6,553 nt of DNA from contig URXI01000246.1 of the NCBI GenBank assembly GCA_900551775.1, positions 1-6,553 of the forward strand, in the 5' to 3' direction. Both the position numbers and the translations under genes were made by a program. Below are positions 4,916 to 6,553 of the stretch, piece after piece. Position 1 is the first letter of the stretch. Every line of letters starts with the position of its first letter. Source of the stretch: an uncultured Eubacterium sp. GTDB taxonomy: Bacteria; Bacillota; Clostridia; Peptostreptococcales; Anaerovoracaceae. The notes beneath the pieces were generated by a model. That model saw only the letters and a program-made list of their open reading frames with translations. It made no database searches and was not told where the DNA came from.

Positions 4916-5794
4916 TTATTTTACCAAAAAATCATCGAAAGTTAGCTGCTGTGAGGTTTGATCGAATTCGCGCAGATAGCTCCATACCTGATCCATGTCA
5001 AAGAGAATGTCGTTTTCCCTGCAGGTATCCCGCACCAGCTTCATTAGCGGCTCGTGCTTGGGGCTTACAACCTCATAGGCGTTTTTGTAAACAGCCATGT
5101 ATTTTTCCTTCATTCCAGGAAAAGATTGATCTAATTTCTGGTAAAAGTAGTCTCTGCTGCCGTCTCTCAAAGTGACACCGATGCCGTAGCAAAGAATCCC
5201 CTTTACTTTTGCTTCCACACAATATGAGAGCAGCCCTTTGAGGTTGTCCTCCGTATCGTTGATAAATGGCAGAAACGGACATAACCAGACCACTGTCGGG
5301 ATTCCATTGTCACGAAAAACTTTCAACGCTTCAAACCGCTGCCGCGTGGTCGATACGCCCGGCTCCAGAACCTTGCACAATGCTTCGTCAAAGGTGGTCA
5401 GGGTCATCTGCACCACGCACTTTGAACGCTTGTTAATCTCTTTCAGAAGATCCAGATCCCGCAGAATGCGGTCAGATTTCGTCAGAATGCTGAGGCCGAA
5501 CCCCATCTGCGCGATGACTTCAATACACCTTCGCGTCAAGCCCAGTTCCTGCTCCACATGAAGATAGGGATCGGTCATGGAACCGGTGCCGATCATGCAC
5601 TTTTTCCGCTTGCGGCTCAAAGCGTCCGCAAGGAGTCCAGGTGCGTTTTCCTTTATTTCAATATCTTCAAAATCGTGATCCATTTGATAGCATCTGCTTC
5701 TGGAGTCGCAGTAAATACAACCATGGCTGCATCCTCGGTAGATGTTCATCCCATTTCCGGCCGATAAAATTCCTTTCGCCTTTACTCTGTGCAT
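4916..5794 (-). CDS. Radical SAM protein, SPL-like (Rv2578c type)
   Basis: This 292-aa radical SAM protein carries the [4Fe-4S] motif C22-x3-C26-x2-C29 within RGCSHGCIYCDSRS. It resembles the spore-photoproduct-lyase-like group typified by Rv2578c: NIYRGCSHGCIYCDSR, IGTGSMTDPY (68-77), the LTKSDRILRDLDLL region (104-117), and the LEPGVSTTRQRFEAL segment (143-157) match the usual layout. The iron-sulfur cluster would reductively cleave SAM to a 5'-deoxyadenosyl radical; the substrate of this subgroup is not known, and DNA photoproduct repair should not be assumed. The length is full for the group. The start at 5794 has a strong AAGGAGGT site, spaced 4 nt away. The gene begins 9 nt after the HAD stop, whose TAA overlaps the ribosome binding site, so the two are co-transcribed. 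No link in function to the HAD or aminotransferase genes is evident. Confidence 0.9.
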   Translation of the reverse strand: MHRVKAKGILSAGNGMNIYRGCSHGCIYCDSRSRCYQMDHDFEDIEIKENAPGLLADALSRKRKKCMIGTGSMTDPYLHVEQELGLTRRCIEVIAQMGFGLSILTKSDRILRDLDLLKEINKRSKCVVQMTLTTFDEALCKVLEPGVSTTRQRFEALKVFRDNGIPTVVWLCPFLPFINDTEDNLKGLLSYCVEAKVKGILCYGIGVTLRDGSRDYFYQKLDQSFPGMKEKYMAVYKNAYEVVSPKHEPLMKLVRDTCRENDILFDMDQVWSYLREFDQTSQQLTFDDFLVK

Positions 5795-5803
5795 GAGACC
5801 TCC

Positions 5804-6454
5804 TTATTGCAGCTTCAGCAGGGGAATGACATCCTCTAAGCTGTCAGCCACCTTCCACGCCATTTTGCGGATTTCCGGCGCAGGCTGTACCAGATCCGGC
5901 ACCATGATGACGCAAAGTCCAGCGCGGGACGCCGACTCCACCCCCGAAGGCGCATCTTCCAAAGCCAGCCCTTCGCAGGCCTTGATGCCGACGGCTTCAC
6001 AAGCCTTTAAATAAATTTCCGGATCGGGTTTGCTCTTCGTCACCATATTCCCAAAGACAAAGCCATCAAAATATTCATAAATACCTGCCGTTGTCAGTTC
6101 ATGGATCGCGTAATCGCTGGAAGATGATGTAGCTAGTCCGATGTGCAAACCTTTTTCCTTAGCAAGTTTCAACACTTCTTCGGCGCCAGCCTTCATAGGC
6201 AGTCCCTCTGTTTCTACAATTCTGGAAAAGATTTCTCTCGTTTTATCCACGAAGAGGTCATGAGGAAAATCCTGTCCGTAAACGCTTTTGAAGTAGACCT
6301 CGCGCCGCTGGCGATTAAAACCTACAGTGTGATAAATCTGATCTCCCATACCTCGATAGCCATATTCTTCCCCTATTTCAGTCCAGGCTCTCTGCACCAC
6401 CCGCTCCGAGTCAAAGATCAGCCCGTCCATATCAAAGATGATTCCTTTTATCAT
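5804..6454 (-). CDS. HAD-superfamily hydrolase, beta-phosphoglucomutase/phosphatase-like
   Basis: This 216-aa cytoplasmic HAD subfamily IA protein has all four motifs. Motif I is FDMDGLIFDSE (Asp8 nucleophile, Asp10 acid/base). Motif II is ATSSS (Thr109/Ser110), and motif III is Lys142 in KSKPDPEIY. Motif IV is LEDAPSG with Glu166 and Asp167 for Mg2+. A helical cap (about 15-85, type C1) lies between motifs I and II. It is most like the beta-phosphoglucomutase/phosphoglycolate phosphatase group, which acts on sugar phosphates or nucleotides; the exact substrate cannot be read from sequence. The start has GGGGAG 5 nt upstream and overlaps the stop of the preceding gene by ATGA, a sign of translational coupling. 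No abnormal residues were noted. Confidence 0.94.
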   Translation of the reverse strand: MIKGIIFDMDGLIFDSERVVQRAWTEIGEEYGYRGMGDQIYHTVGFNRQRREVYFKSVYGQDFPHDLFVDKTREIFSRIVETEGLPMKAGAEEVLKLAKEKGLHIGLATSSSSDYAIHELTTAGIYEYFDGFVFGNMVTKSKPDPEIYLKACEAVGIKACEGLALEDAPSGVESASRAGLCVIMVPDLVQPAPEIRKMAWKVADSLEDVIPLLKLQ

Positions 6455-6553
6455 GTATTCTCCCCTTCCTGCTCTTTATATAATTGGATCCCCTTTGCCA
6501 GTCTTGCAAGACCGTCTTCCAAGCGCTCACTCTGGCAAGCCACATTGAGGCGG
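6451..6553 (-). CDS. C-terminal end of a probable PLP-dependent aminotransferase
   Basis: Only the last 33 codons are visible, ending in TGA at 6453-6451. The sequence RLNVACQSERLEDGLARLAKGI followed by a charged tail is typical of the C-terminus of fold-type I PLP-dependent aminotransferases, including MocR-type regulators. In these proteins a conserved Arg-Leu/Ile-Asn strand precedes a helix of the form LxxGLxRLAxGI. The identification rests on this short tail alone, so the type of enzyme and its substrate are open. It overlaps the HAD gene start by 4 bp and heads the operon as far as the window shows. Confidence 0.6.
   Translation of the reverse strand, partial: RLNVACQSERLEDGLARLAKGIQLYKEQEGENT

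Overview
The window looks like chromosomal DNA of an anaerobic Gram-positive bacterium of the class Clostridia. The reasons are a FeoA-FeoB fusion followed by a FeoB-associated Cys-rich protein, a DUF1847 protein, strong AGGAGG-type ribosome binding sites, sigma-A type promoters, and coding DNA of moderate GC beside AT-rich spacers. The genus cannot be told from the sequence. Every supported gene lies on the minus strand, so transcription runs from right to left.

Right end (6553 to 4916): a tightly packed operon. The 3' end of a probable PLP-dependent aminotransferase overlaps, by an ATGA, a HAD-superfamily phosphatase/phosphomutase. Nine bases later comes a radical SAM protein of the spore-photoproduct-lyase-like (Rv2578c) type. 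No separate terminator follows the radical SAM gene. The first terminator-like hairpin downstream of it lies inside the leader of the next gene.

Middle (4913 to 3867): two near-identical cold-shock protein genes in tandem. Each is a complete transcription unit with its own promoter (extended -10), leader of about 110 nt, 70-aa CDS, 3' UTR of about 95 nt and terminator. The whole unit has been duplicated. Both leaders carry a hairpin followed by seven U residues, that is, an intrinsic-terminator shape between promoter and start codon. The stems differ between copies by paired, compensating changes, which suggests the structure is kept. Because cold-shock proteins are known to melt such hairpins, an autoregulated attenuator is a reasonable hypothesis and the most interesting feature of the window. 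The 3' UTRs share a perfect 39-nt block although the coding regions have diverged visibly.

Left-middle (3834 to 592): an iron-uptake operon. A promoter with perfect consensus boxes (TTGACA, 17 bp, TATAAT) is overlapped by an inverted repeat that could be an iron-repressor operator. It drives feoAB (one fused polypeptide), a 56-aa membrane-anchored Cys-rich protein, and a Cys-rich DUF1847 protein whose start overlaps the previous gene. The grouping suggests that DUF1847 works in handling iron after import, but that is inference.

Left end (515 to 1): the 5' part of a beta-helix (pectate-lyase-like fold) repeat protein without any visible signal peptide. It runs off the window.

No tRNA, rRNA, CRISPR array, transposase or integrase was seen.
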